The notes under the pieces: model-generated | Seen by the model: the letters and a program-made list of their open reading frames with translations, nothing else | What the model was told of the DNA's origin: nothing | The model's database searches: none | Source: Luteimonas panaciterrae | Lineage (GTDB): Bacteria; Pseudomonadota; Gammaproteobacteria; Xanthomonadales; Xanthomonadaceae | DNA: 64,000 nucleotides | Reading direction: 5' to 3' | Assembly (NCBI RefSeq): GCF_020511115.1 | Contig: NZ_JAJAVH010000001.1 | Span: forward strand, 558,001 to 622,000 | Part shown: positions 36,961 to 46,061 of the stretch, piece after piece | Position numbering within the stretch: position 1 is the first letter of the stretch | Layout of the letters: each line of letters starts with the position of its first letter | Program-made: the position numbers and the translations under genes

Positions 36961-39264
36961 TCAGCGCGCGCGTCGCGTTGCGGCCCGTTTGCCGGGAAGC
37001 AGCGTGACGCGGTCCACGACCCACATCGCCGGTCGCGTGTCGCCGGTGAAGACGATGCACACATCCTGCGCTGCGACCTGCTTGCGCAGTGGCAGCGGCA
37101 GCTTCAGTGTCGCGAAGCCGTCGGCACCCGGTCGCGCCGGTAGACGCGCGCGGCCCAGCACCTCGCCATCGCAACCGGCGCGGATCTCCAGCTCGCCTGC
37201 TGGTGACGCGGCGGGCTGGAACTTGCGCTTGGCCTCGTCATGGGCGAGCTGGAAGTTGTACGGCAGGCGCCCCGCGCGCACCTCGATGGCGGCGATGCCG
37301 CGCAGATCGGCCTTCGGCCAGAGCCAGCAGGGATTGAGGATGTCGGCGCCGAAGATGGCGCGCTCGCCCTCGCGTGGACCATCATCCTCGATGCGCAGCA
37401 TTGCTTCGCCATTGCACGAGGCGAGCATCGCGTTGCCACGCGTGCGCAACGAGACCGGATCGAAGTCGCGCGCGCTGGCGGCGACCACAGCCTGCTCGGC
37501 GACGAACACTGCCGCTTTCACTTCCGCCGGAAGTTTCAGCACGAACGGTTCGGTATAGCGCTGTGACTGCGCTGTAGGCGCGCTGCCGTCAGTGGTATAG
37601 CGGATGTCCTCGTAACCGGAGGGATTGGAGAGCGTGATCGAAACCTTGTCATCCGGGATATCGCCGGCGCCGTCGATCCACACCTGGAACGGCGTCTCGG
37701 CGTAGGCGATGCCGAGCTGCCGGTATCGCGGCAGCTGTGCCGGCAGACGCGTGAGGAAATCGCGATAGTCCTTGCGTTCGGCCGGCGACCAGGCGATCTC
37801 CGCGACCGCCGCCAGGCGCGGGAAGAGCATGTGCTGCACGCGCGCGAAGGTGCGCACATGCTCGGTCCAGAGATTGGCCTGCACGCCGATGATGTGGCGA
37901 CGCTGCTTGGGCGCGAGCGTCGCCGGCACCGGCTCGTAGTCGTAGATGTGCCGCAACGTGGTGGTGCCAGGGTGGCTCGGCGGCTCGTTCGGCAGGTCGC
38001 TCTGCGGGCGATTGAGGTAAAGCAGGTTCGAGGGCGTCATCACCGCATCGTGTCCGCCGCGCGCCGCGGCGATGCCGCCTTCGATGCCGCGCCAGGACAT
38101 CACCGTGGCGTCGGCGGGCAGGTCGCCATCGAGGATTTCGTCCCAGCCGATCAGGCGGCGCTGGTGTGCTTCGAGGAAATGGTTCAGGCGCGCGATCATC
38201 CACGCTTGCAGCTGGGTCTCGTCGCGCACGCCCAGCGCGCGCATGCGCGCCTGCACCTGTGCGGAGGCCTGCCATTGGTCCTTCACCGCCTCGTCGCCGC
38301 CGATGTGGATGTAACGCCCCGGAAACAGCGCGATCACTTCGGTCAGCACGTTCTCCAGGAACGTCATCGTGGCATCGTCGGGCTTGAACAGGTTGGGATA
38401 CACGCCCCAGTCGTTGCCCACCGACAACGCCTGGCCGGAGATGCCAAGCTCGGGATAGGCGGCAATGGCGGCGGTGGCATGTCCCGGTACGTCGATTTCG
38501 GGAACGACCGTGATCTGGCGTTCGGCGGCGTAACGGACGACGTCGCGAATCTGTTCCTGCGTGTAGTAGCCGCAGTATTGATGCGGCTTGCCGTCGGCAC
38601 CGATACCGGCGTCACCGGCCGGCACGCGGCAGCCGCCGATCTCGGTGAGCTTCGGATAGCGTTTGATCTCGATGCGCCAGCCCTGGTCATCGGTGAGGTG
38701 CCAGTGGAAGACATTGAGCTTGTGCAGCGCCATCGCGTCGATCAACTGCTTGATTTCCTCGATGGTCTGGAAATGCCGCGCGGAATCGAGCATCAGTCCG
38801 CGCCAGCCGAAGCGCGGTGCGTCATCGATCCGAACGGCAGGCACGTGCAGCGCGTTGTCGCTACCGGCTTCGAGCAACTGCCAAAGCGTGATCGCGCCGT
38901 AGAACAACCCGCGCGCGTCCGGCGCTTTCACGATGACGCCGTTGCGGTCGGCTTGCAGCGAATAGCCTTCCGGATTGGAAGAGGCTTTCCGATCGATGGC
39001 GAAGACGATGCCGCCGTTCGCCCGCTTCGACGCGATGTGCAGGTTGAGGTCTCGCGTGCGGGCGACGTATTCGACGAAACGTTCTGCTACCGCCCGCGCG
39101 GCGGCACCTTCCGCATGCACCGGTGTCCGCGCATCCACGACGAAAGCGCCGTCGCCGGCTTGCAGCTTCGCCGGTGCCGGAATCAGCGCCGGCGCGGCCA
39201 AGGCCAGCGGCGATGCCAGCAGCAGGACGCAGACAGTGAAAGCGTGGAAGAGCGAACGGTTCAT
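36961..39264 (-). CDS. Exported beta-N-acetylhexosaminidase (GH20)
   Basis: Releases terminal GlcNAc/GalNAc from oligosaccharides. 767 residues with a Sec signal (FTVCVLLLASPLALAA), a GH20b domain, the GH20 barrel with the catalytic pair Asp324-Glu325 in HIGGDEAV, and a C-terminal chitobiase-like domain (RYTTDGSAPTAQS) plus a sugar-binding-like tail. ATG 39264 is selected since it starts the signal peptide. The ribosome site is weak. It lies downstream of the TonB-dependent receptor past a terminator, so it probably has its own promoter. Confidence 0.93.
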   Translation of the reverse strand: MNRSLFHAFTVCVLLLASPLALAAPALIPAPAKLQAGDGAFVVDARTPVHAEGAAARAVAERFVEYVARTRDLNLHIASKRANGGIVFAIDRKASSNPEGYSLQADRNGVIVKAPDARGLFYGAITLWQLLEAGSDNALHVPAVRIDDAPRFGWRGLMLDSARHFQTIEEIKQLIDAMALHKLNVFHWHLTDDQGWRIEIKRYPKLTEIGGCRVPAGDAGIGADGKPHQYCGYYTQEQIRDVVRYAAERQITVVPEIDVPGHATAAIAAYPELGISGQALSVGNDWGVYPNLFKPDDATMTFLENVLTEVIALFPGRYIHIGGDEAVKDQWQASAQVQARMRALGVRDETQLQAWMIARLNHFLEAHQRRLIGWDEILDGDLPADATVMSWRGIEGGIAAARGGHDAVMTPSNLLYLNRPQSDLPNEPPSHPGTTTLRHIYDYEPVPATLAPKQRRHIIGVQANLWTEHVRTFARVQHMLFPRLAAVAEIAWSPAERKDYRDFLTRLPAQLPRYRQLGIAYAETPFQVWIDGAGDIPDDKVSITLSNPSGYEDIRYTTDGSAPTAQSQRYTEPFVLKLPAEVKAAVFVAEQAVVAASARDFDPVSLRTRGNAMLASCNGEAMLRIEDDGPREGERAIFGADILNPCWLWPKADLRGIAAIEVRAGRLPYNFQLAHDEAKRKFQPAASPAGELEIRAGCDGEVLGRARLPARPGADGFATLKLPLPLRKQVAAQDVCIVFTGDTRPAMWVVDRVTLLPGKRAATRRAR

Positions 39265-39298
39265 ATCGTCACCATCGGCAATAGTGCAAGCATCGCGG

Positions 39299-39329
39299 AA
39301 AAAAACGGGCCCGGACAAGTCCAGGCCCG
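39299..39329 (-). terminator. Intrinsic terminator of the receptor gene
   Basis: On the minus strand CGGGCCTGGAC pairs with GTCCGGGCCCG (one mismatch) around a 2-base loop and is followed by seven T. It lies about 60 bases past the receptor stop and just before the hexosaminidase start, so the hexosaminidase needs its own promoter or read-through. Confidence 0.87.
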
Positions 39330-39356
39330 CGAGACCGACACCTTGGTTGGGAGGGG

Positions 39357-39401
39357 CGTCAGAGCTTGAAACGTCAGAACTTGAAGCGTCAGAACTTGAA
39401 G
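39357..39401. repeat. Three tandem 15-bp copies at the receptor 3' end
   Basis: CGTCAGARCTTGAAR occurs three times in a row (39357, 39372 and 39387). On the minus strand each unit carries the last codons Phe-Lys-Phe and a TGA stop. The copy closest to the gene encodes the true C terminus; the two beyond the stop look like replication-slippage duplicates. Confidence 0.8.
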
Positions 39402-42139
39402 CGGAAGTTGAGGTAGTACTGGCGGCCGTTCTCGTAGAACGCGTACGGCAGCTTGCGGCCCTCGCCGTTGACCTGGCTGTAGTACTTCAGCTTCGGATCG
39501 TTGAGGTTCAGGCCGTCCAGGCTCACCGTCACCAGATCGTTGATCTTGTAGCCGATCGAGGCCGACAGGTTGCCGATGCTGTCCTGGAAGAAGTCGTCGT
39601 TGCGGTTCACGCCCGCGTAGAACTCCGAACGGTGCGTATAGCTCAGACGTGCGTTGAACAGCTCGTTCTCGAAGTAACCGGAAAGGTTGTAGGTATTACG
39701 CGATGTGCCGTAGACAGGCTTGTCTCCGTCGGAATCACTGTCGGCATAGGTATAGTTGGCCGAGATGCCGAAGTTCTCGCCGATCGGCTGCTCGTAGGTC
39801 AGTTCCACGCCCTTTACGCGTGCGTCCGTATTGACCGGCACAGAGACCGTGTAATCGGAGAACACCTGGGTTCCACCCTGAGAGGCTTGCTGATCGAGGT
39901 AGGTACGGACCTCGTTACCGAAGGTGACGTAATCCTTTAGGCGCATCGAGTACACGCTGGCTGCGAGCAGGGCGCGCGGGGCGAAGTACCACTCCAGCGA
40001 GGCGTCGAAGTTGGTGGAGATGATCGGATCGAGTTCGGGATTGCCGCCGCTGCCGCTATGGGTCAGGTCGTCCAGCGAGACCGAGCCGGCCAGTGCCGAG
40101 AAGTCCGGACGGGTGAGGGTCTGCGAGCCGGCCAGGCGCAGTACCAGGCTGTCAGTGAGGTCGTACTTGAAGTTGGCGCTGGGCAGCAACTTGCTGTAGG
40201 TGTTCTCGTAACGGTTCTTGTAGTAGTTGCCGAACGCCGAGCCGGTGATGGGACCCTGCACCGTGTTCTTTTCCGGAACGCCCGTGTTGTAGTCGATGTC
40301 CGCGCGGGTACGCACGTAACGCAGACCAAAGTTGCCGCTCCAGCGATCACCCTGGAAGTTGGCCTGGATGTAGGCCGCGCCGGTCTTTTCCTGCACGCTG
40401 TACAGGTCGGCCCAGTAGAAGCGCGCCACCGGATCGCGGTTGGCGAACTGCGCGTTGATCTGCTTCAACTGTTCCGGCGTCCAGTACCAGATGCCGCCCG
40501 GGACGTTGCCGCCGATGCCGCTGCCGAAATCGTTCGGATAATTGCTGTGCGAGGTCGGATAGTTGGCGGGGTTCTGCCAGTCGGTGGCGAAATTGGGGCC
40601 CTGTGCGATTTCGTTGAGGCTTTCACGCGTGTGATCGGAATAGCGAAGGCCGAAATCGAGCGAGGACAGCACGCCTTCGAGGAAGGTGACTTCGCCGTCG
40701 GCCTGCGCCCACTTTTCTTCATCCAGTACATCGATGCCCTGGCCGCCGAAGATCCAGCCGTTCTGCGGACGGATGCCCGAGGGCGAGCTGTTGTCGCCGC
40801 CGAGCGACCAGTCGAGCGGATTGCCGTAGCCGTTCATCGTCCAGCTCGCGCCAGCGTTGCCGGCGGTGCCGAGTTCGATCACGTCCTGCGTCGGGCTGCG
40901 GCCGTGGCCTTCGGTCTTGCCGACCTGCATGTTGAGATGGAAGCTGTCGCTGACCTGCCAATCGGCATCGGCGGTGACGTACTTGGATTCGGAACTGGCG
41001 TTCGGACGCGAGATCTGGTCGTAGACGCCGAACGGCACGATCGGATCGGAGTTCGTCGGCGCGTATTGCGCGTGCGTCAGGATGCCGTTCTCGACGCGAT
41101 AACCGGGCAGCGGCGCGAAGTTCGGCGCGAACTGGCTGGTCCACATCATGTAGTTGCGGTTGTAGTTGTCCGCTTCCAGCTTCGAGTAGAACGCGTTGAG
41201 GCCGAGGGTGAGGTTGTCGTTCGCCTTCACCTGGATGTCGAGGACGCCGCCCTTGCGCGTGCGTTCCTGTTCGAACAGCACCGCGCCGACCAGGTTCGGA
41301 TAGAGCACGCCAGCCAGGTCGGGATTCGCGGTCGCGGCCGCACTGTCGGCGGCGATCGATGAGAACCCGCCCACCACTTCCTGTCCGTCACGGCGCAGAT
41401 TGCGGCGCTCGTAGAACGCCTGCAGCATCACGCCGACATTGTCATCGGCGCTCTTCCAGTTGAAGAGGCCATTGAACTGCGGGTCGGTCTTGCCCGGCAG
41501 ATCGGCGTACACCTCGCCGAACGTGGCTTCGGTGGTGATCTGATCGGCGAACTGCAGCGGCCGGCGCGTGATGATGTTCACCGAGCCGGCGCTGCCGCCT
41601 TCGACCAGCTTGGCTTCCGACGATTTGTGCACGACCACCTGGCTGACGATTTCCGCCGGCAGCAGGCTGTAGCTGACGCTGCGGCCCACGGTCTGCACCT
41701 GGCTGAGCACGAACCAGTCGCCGGTGCCGACGGTGTGTCCGTTGACCAGCGTCTGGGTGAGGCTCGGGCTGGTGCCGCGCAGGCTGATGCGGTCGCTCTC
41801 GTCGAAGCCGCCTTCGGTGGCGCTGGAGGAGCTGATATTCACGCCGGGCAGGCGTTGCAGCGTGTCGGCCACGTTGCGGGCCGGCAGCTTGCCGATGTCC
41901 TCGGCGGTCACGGCTTCGACGTGCGAGACCGAGTTGCGCTTGGTGTCGAGCGACTTCTCGACGCTGCCGCGAATACCGACCACGACGACGGTGTCCAGAT
42001 CGGTCGCGGTGGGTGTTTGCGCTTGCGGTTGCGGCGCTGTCTCGGTTTGTGGCGGTGACTGTTCCTGTGCATGCGCCTGCGCGGCGAAGCCGAGACAGGT
42101 CACGATCGCAACGGACAGAGCGGATTTACGGGTCGTCAT
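39389..42139 (-). CDS. TonB-dependent receptor of the GlcNAc locus
   Basis: Outer-membrane active transporter of 916 residues: Sec signal ending near AQAHA, Gln/Pro/Thr-rich linker, TonB-box region DLDTVVVVG, plug (AEDIGKLPARNVADTLQRLPG, then VVVHKSSEAKLVEGG) and a long beta-barrel ending in Phe. Its place beside the nag genes implies uptake of GlcNAc or chito-oligosaccharides; this is inference from context. It is 114 bases downstream of the kinase gene and likely in its transcript. A CTCCACA/TGTGGAG inverted repeat lies in between (42212-42241). Confidence 0.9.
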   Translation of the reverse strand: MTTRKSALSVAIVTCLGFAAQAHAQEQSPPQTETAPQPQAQTPTATDLDTVVVVGIRGSVEKSLDTKRNSVSHVEAVTAEDIGKLPARNVADTLQRLPGVNISSSSATEGGFDESDRISLRGTSPSLTQTLVNGHTVGTGDWFVLSQVQTVGRSVSYSLLPAEIVSQVVVHKSSEAKLVEGGSAGSVNIITRRPLQFADQITTEATFGEVYADLPGKTDPQFNGLFNWKSADDNVGVMLQAFYERRNLRRDGQEVVGGFSSIAADSAAATANPDLAGVLYPNLVGAVLFEQERTRKGGVLDIQVKANDNLTLGLNAFYSKLEADNYNRNYMMWTSQFAPNFAPLPGYRVENGILTHAQYAPTNSDPIVPFGVYDQISRPNASSESKYVTADADWQVSDSFHLNMQVGKTEGHGRSPTQDVIELGTAGNAGASWTMNGYGNPLDWSLGGDNSSPSGIRPQNGWIFGGQGIDVLDEEKWAQADGEVTFLEGVLSSLDFGLRYSDHTRESLNEIAQGPNFATDWQNPANYPTSHSNYPNDFGSGIGGNVPGGIWYWTPEQLKQINAQFANRDPVARFYWADLYSVQEKTGAAYIQANFQGDRWSGNFGLRYVRTRADIDYNTGVPEKNTVQGPITGSAFGNYYKNRYENTYSKLLPSANFKYDLTDSLVLRLAGSQTLTRPDFSALAGSVSLDDLTHSGSGGNPELDPIISTNFDASLEWYFAPRALLAASVYSMRLKDYVTFGNEVRTYLDQQASQGGTQVFSDYTVSVPVNTDARVKGVELTYEQPIGENFGISANYTYADSDSDGDKPVYGTSRNTYNLSGYFENELFNARLSYTHRSEFYAGVNRNDDFFQDSIGNLSASIGYKINDLVTVSLDGLNLNDPKLKYYSQVNGEGRKLPYAFYENGRQYYLNFRFKF

Positions 42140-42253
42140 GGTCTCTCTCCCATCAATGTTGATGAATGCCAAGCGTCGGATGCATGCCCGCCGCCCTCTT
42201 GTGCCGCCGCTCTCCACACCATTTTTCCCCTTGATGTGGAGTGCGTTGTTTCG

Positions 42254-43297
42254 TCACGTCTGTCGTCTGGCGAGGAACCAGTGCGCCGCACCGATCACGC
42301 CGAGCTGGCCGTGCTCGACCAGCTTCACCGGGATGCACTCCAGCGCCTCGCGCATCACGCCCTTGTTGAGGAAGCGTTCGACGAAGCTGCTTTGCAGCAG
42401 GAATTCGCGGATCTGCGGCAGGATGCCGCCGGCCAGATAGATGCTCTGCACGCCGTAGAGCAACGCCATGTCGCCGACGGTGCCGCCGAGCAGGCCGCAG
42501 AACACGGCGAGGCTGTCGCGCGCGTTCGCATCGCGGCCGGACAATGCCGCCGCGGTGATGTCGCCAGGCGAGGTGTAGTCGTGGGTGACGCCACGCAGCG
42601 TGCACAGCGCGTTGTGCAGGTTCATCAGTCCCGGGCCGGAGAGCGCGTGCTCGACCGGCACGTGCGTGCGCTGCGACAGCATCTGCTTGAGCAGCGCCAT
42701 CTCGAGGTCGTTGCCGACGGTCAGCGCGGCCTGTCCGGCCTCGGTGGCGAGCACCACGGCGCCGTGTGCGGTCGGAATCCAGACCGCGGCGCCGAGTCCG
42801 GTGCCGGGGCCGACCACCAGCGTCGGGCCACGCGGCGAGGTTTCCGGGCCGGTGAGGCGCAGCACTTCGCTGGCGTCCATGTGCGCGGCCGCATGCGCGA
42901 CGGCTTCGAAATCGTTGACCAGGCGGAATTCGCGGAAGCCCAGGCGCTCGCGGATGTCCTTCAGCGAGACCGGCCAGGGCAGGTTGACGGTGATCAGAGT
43001 GCCATCGCCTTCATCGCCATCAGGCCCACCGAGTAGATAACCGGCGCTGGCGATCGCGCCGGCGTCCACGCGCACGCCGTCGAGTGTGCCGAGGAAGTCC
43101 TCGATGATCTCGGCCAGGCCGGCGAACGCGGCGCAGGCGTACTTGCGGTAGCTGAGCACTTCGATCGGGCGGGTCGCATCACTGCCCGGACGGACGAGTC
43201 CGATGCGGACATGGGTGCCGCCGACGTCCGCGGCGATGAACGGTTGCGTCGCCGCACCCGTGGCATCCACCGCTGGGGGTCTTGCGATTGCGGACAC
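42254..43297 (-). CDS. Glucokinase-family sugar kinase, probable GlcNAc kinase
   Basis: A 347-residue ASKHA kinase: phosphate-1 motif AADVGGTHVRIGL, LVNDFEAVAHA with the catalytic Asp, VVGPGTGLGAAVW and YLAGGILPQI. It resembles bacterial glucokinases rather than ROK kinases. In Xanthomonas-type nag loci such proteins (NagK-II) phosphorylate GlcNAc after import. The start is GTG at 43297, preceded by a strong GGGAGGGAG. A NagR-like palindrome lies 70-85 bases upstream. Confidence 0.86.
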   Translation of the reverse strand: MSAIARPPAVDATGAATQPFIAADVGGTHVRIGLVRPGSDATRPIEVLSYRKYACAAFAGLAEIIEDFLGTLDGVRVDAGAIASAGYLLGGPDGDEGDGTLITVNLPWPVSLKDIRERLGFREFRLVNDFEAVAHAAAHMDASEVLRLTGPETSPRGPTLVVGPGTGLGAAVWIPTAHGAVVLATEAGQAALTVGNDLEMALLKQMLSQRTHVPVEHALSGPGLMNLHNALCTLRGVTHDYTSPGDITAAALSGRDANARDSLAVFCGLLGGTVGDMALLYGVQSIYLAGGILPQIREFLLQSSFVERFLNKGVMREALECIPVKLVEHGQLGVIGAAHWFLARRQT

Positions 43298-43366
43298 TGC
43301 GTACTCCCTCCCGATCGCGCTCGTTGCGGTTGGCAGCGTCAGCGCGGGGCGGAGTGTGGAAGTGGT

Positions 43367-43382
43367 TTGACAACGTTGTCAA
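43367..43382. promoter_or_regulatory. Perfect 16-bp palindrome, probable NagR operator
   Basis: TTGACAACGTTGTCAA is self-complementary over all 16 bases, with the central CG typical of LacI-family operators. It is close to the NagR box reported for Xanthomonas (recalled as a TGACARCGYTGTCA core). It sits upstream of the kinase and receptor genes, and the only LacI-type gene nearby is the one at 44990. Confidence 0.82.
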
Positions 43383-43601
43383 CAAGTCGTCACGATGCGC
43401 CGCGCCAGCTTTCGTGGCGCCGGGAAAATCGCGGCGGCCGGCGCCAGCAAAATGTGACAAAAATCAATATTTGGCTGAAACCATGGGGATTTTCATTCGA
43501 AATGACGAGGGCGAGCGCGCTTTCGATGTTGCGATGCAACAGTAATCCGCGCGGAAACGAAGCTTTCGTTTGTGCGGAAACCGTGGCCGCCACGGTAAAA
43601 A

Positions 43602-43617
43602 TATGACAACGTTATTC
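43602..43617. promoter_or_regulatory. Degenerate second operator before nagP
   Basis: TATGACAACGTTATTC keeps the left half and the central AACGTT of the palindrome at 43367 but loses the right half. It lies about 70 bases before the nagP start, where repression would be effective. Confidence 0.6.
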
Positions 43618-43684
43618 CTGGGATGATCCGGGTCACGGAGAATTCCTTCGCCCGCTTTACCGCCCGCTGCAGGAGCCACCGCGT

Positions 43685-44959
43685 ATGTCCACAGCCGCCG
43701 CATCCCCGTCCGCCGCCGCGCGCCCGATCGTTTCGATCGCGATCATCGGCGGGCTGTTCTTCATCATGGGCTGGTTCACCTGGCTCAACGGGCCGCTGAT
43801 CTCGTTCGTGCAGCTCGCGTTCGATCTCGACGTGGTCAACGCGTTCCTGGTGACGTTCGTGGCGTATCTGTCGTACTTCGTGTGGGCATTGCCGGCGTCG
43901 GCGATCCTAGATCGCACCGGCATGAAGAAGGGCATGGCCATCGGCTTGTGGGTGATGGCGGTCGGGGCCGTGGCGTTCGGCCAGTTCTGCACGCAGCGCT
44001 GGTATCCGGGTGCGCTGGGCGGGCTGTTCGTGATCTTCGCCGGTCTTGCCATCCTGCAGACGGCATCCAATCCCTACATCAGTGTGCTGGGGCCGATCGA
44101 AAGCGGCGCGCAGCGCATCGCGGTGATGGGCATCTGCAACAAGATCGCTGGCATCCTCGCGCCCATCGTGCTGGGCACCGTGGTGCTGCACGGCATGGGC
44201 GACATCGCCACCCAGGTGGCCGCCGCCGATGCCGCCGGCAAGGAGCGCCTTCTCAACGAATTCGCCGCCAGCATCCATACGCCTTATCTGTTGATGGCCG
44301 GCGTGCTTGCATTGCTCGGTGTCGCCATCCTGTTCTCGCCATTGCCGGATGTGCGCGCCGAGCGCGGCGCGAACGCGGGTGCGGATGACGGAAAGAGCTT
44401 GTTCCAGTTCCCGCACGTCTGGCTGGGTGCGCTGGCGATCTTCGTCTACGTCGGTGCCGAGGTGATGGCGGGCGATGCGATCGGCACTTATGGCAGCGGA
44501 TTCAACATTCCGGTCGATCAGACCAAGTTCTTCACGTCGTTCACTCTGGGCGGCATGCTGCTCGGCTACATCGTGGGCTTCGTGACGATCCCGAGATTCA
44601 TTTCGCAGCAGCGCTATCTGGCGATTTCCGCGATCCTGGGAGTCGCGTTCACGCTCGGCGCGTACTTCACGACGGGCTATCTCTCGGTCGGTTTCGTGGC
44701 CGCGCTCGGTTTCGCCAACGCGATGATGTGGCCGGCGATCTTCCCGCTGGCGATCCACGGGCTGGGACGCCTGATCGAGCGTGGTTCGGCGCTGCTGATC
44801 ATGGGCATCGCCGGCGGTGCGGTCATCCCGCAGCTGTTCGCGATGCTCAAGCAGCACCTGCACTTCCAGCTGGTGTTCCTGCTGCTGATGGTGCCGTGCT
44901 ACCTCTACATTCTTTACTATGCGCGACGCGGCCATCGCGTCGGTCTGCCGAAGGACTGA
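43685..44959 (+). CDS. nagP: GlcNAc transporter NagP (MFS, FucP-like)
   Basis: A 424-residue inner-membrane sugar/H+ symporter with about twelve helices. FucP/NagP-like stretches include GGLFFIMGWFTWLNGPLI, NPYISVLGP and GAEVMAGDAIGTYG. It would import GlcNAc delivered to the periplasm by the receptor and hexosaminidase. AGGAG lies nine bases before the ATG. It heads the plus-strand nag operon. Confidence 0.9.
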   Translation: MSTAAASPSAAARPIVSIAIIGGLFFIMGWFTWLNGPLISFVQLAFDLDVVNAFLVTFVAYLSYFVWALPASAILDRTGMKKGMAIGLWVMAVGAVAFGQFCTQRWYPGALGGLFVIFAGLAILQTASNPYISVLGPIESGAQRIAVMGICNKIAGILAPIVLGTVVLHGMGDIATQVAAADAAGKERLLNEFAASIHTPYLLMAGVLALLGVAILFSPLPDVRAERGANAGADDGKSLFQFPHVWLGALAIFVYVGAEVMAGDAIGTYGSGFNIPVDQTKFFTSFTLGGMLLGYIVGFVTIPRFISQQRYLAISAILGVAFTLGAYFTTGYLSVGFVAALGFANAMMWPAIFPLAIHGLGRLIERGSALLIMGIAGGAVIPQLFAMLKQHLHFQLVFLLLMVPCYLYILYYARRGHRVGLPKD

Positions 44960-44989
44960 CGGCCCGTGGACGATCGAACCGGAGGTCCC

Positions 44990-46054
44990 GTGCGAAGACC
45001 GACCATCAAGGACGTCGCCGAGCGAGCCAAGGTCTCGCTGAAGACCGTCTCGCGCGTGATCAACAACGAGCCGTCGGTGATGCAGGCCACGCGCTCGCGC
45101 GTGCTGCACGCGATCGCGGAACTCGATTACGAACCCGATCCGTCCGCGCGCAATCTGCGCAGCGCGACGCCGTTCGTGATCGGCCTGATCTACGACAACC
45201 CGAATCCTTATCACATCATCGGCGTGCAGAACGGCGTACTGGCGGCCTGCCGCGAGACCGGGTTCGATCTGCAGATCCATCCCTGCGATTCGAGTTCACC
45301 GCTGCTCGCCGACGAGCTGAGCGAGTGGGTGCGGCGTTCGCGCCTGGCCGGTCTGGTGTTGACCGCGCCGATGTCGGAGTCGACGGATCTGGTGGCGGCA
45401 CTGGCCGCGCGCGGCGTGAAGTTCGTGCGCATCATCGCCGCGACCGAGGATCCGAAGGACGGCCACCCCTGCGTGTTCGTCGACGATCGTGATGCGGCCT
45501 ACGAAATCACCGAGCACCTGATCCAGCTTGGCCATCAGCGCATCGGCTTCCTGTGGGGTGGCCTGGCGCATCGATCGAGCACGGAGCGTTATCGCGGCTA
45601 CGAGGAAGCGCTGAAGGACTACGGCATCACGCTGGACAAGCATCTGGTGGTGCCGGGCGATTACACCTTCGACGACGGATTCCGTGGCGCGCGCCGCCTG
45701 CTGGCGCTGCGTTCGCCACCGACCGCGATCTTCGGCTCGAACGACGAGATTGCCGCCGGCGTGTCGGCGGCGGCGAAATCGGCGGGCATGAGCGTGCCCT
45801 ACGACCTGTCGATCGCCGGTTTCGAGGACAGCCCGTTCTCGAAGCAGTCGTGGCCGGCGCTGACCACGGCCAAGCAGGCGACCGAGGACATCGCGCGTCA
45901 TGCCGCGCGCCTGCTGATCAGCGGGCTGCGCCAGGACGCCTACGACGATCATCCGTTCGTCGTCCACAACCAGGGTTTCGTGCCGCAATTGGTGGTGCGC
46001 GGTTCCACCGCGCCGCCGGTGCAATCGCGCGTGGCCGCGCGCAGCGAGGATTGA
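44990..46054 (+). CDS. nagR: LacI family regulator of the GlcNAc locus
   Basis: A 354-residue repressor: N-terminal HTH (TIKDVAERAKVSLKTVSRVI) with hinge, then a periplasmic-binding-like effector domain (FVIGLIYDNPNPY, GSNDEIAAGV, SIAGFEDSPF). GTG 44990 is preferred because GGAGG lies just upstream; an in-frame GTG at 44966 adds eight residues. It sits between nagP and nagBII, and the palindrome at 43367 is its likely target. The inducer is probably GlcNAc-6-P or a related sugar phosphate. Confidence 0.9.
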   Translation: MRRPTIKDVAERAKVSLKTVSRVINNEPSVMQATRSRVLHAIAELDYEPDPSARNLRSATPFVIGLIYDNPNPYHIIGVQNGVLAACRETGFDLQIHPCDSSSPLLADELSEWVRRSRLAGLVLTAPMSESTDLVAALAARGVKFVRIIAATEDPKDGHPCVFVDDRDAAYEITEHLIQLGHQRIGFLWGGLAHRSSTERYRGYEEALKDYGITLDKHLVVPGDYTFDDGFRGARRLLALRSPPTAIFGSNDEIAAGVSAAAKSAGMSVPYDLSIAGFEDSPFSKQSWPALTTAKQATEDIARHAARLLISGLRQDAYDDHPFVVHNQGFVPQLVVRGSTAPPVQSRVAARSED

Positions 46055-46061
46055 TCAAGTG

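Larger units (their letters stand above)
43298..43684. promoter_or_regulatory. Divergent nagK-like / nagP control region
   Basis: This 387-base spacer drives divergent halves of the GlcNAc locus. It holds a perfect palindrome at 43367-43382 on the kinase side and a degenerate copy at 43602-43617 on the nagP side. The middle (about 43450-43600) is visibly AT-richer than its surroundings, as promoters are. No small gene is recognised. Confidence 0.7.
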
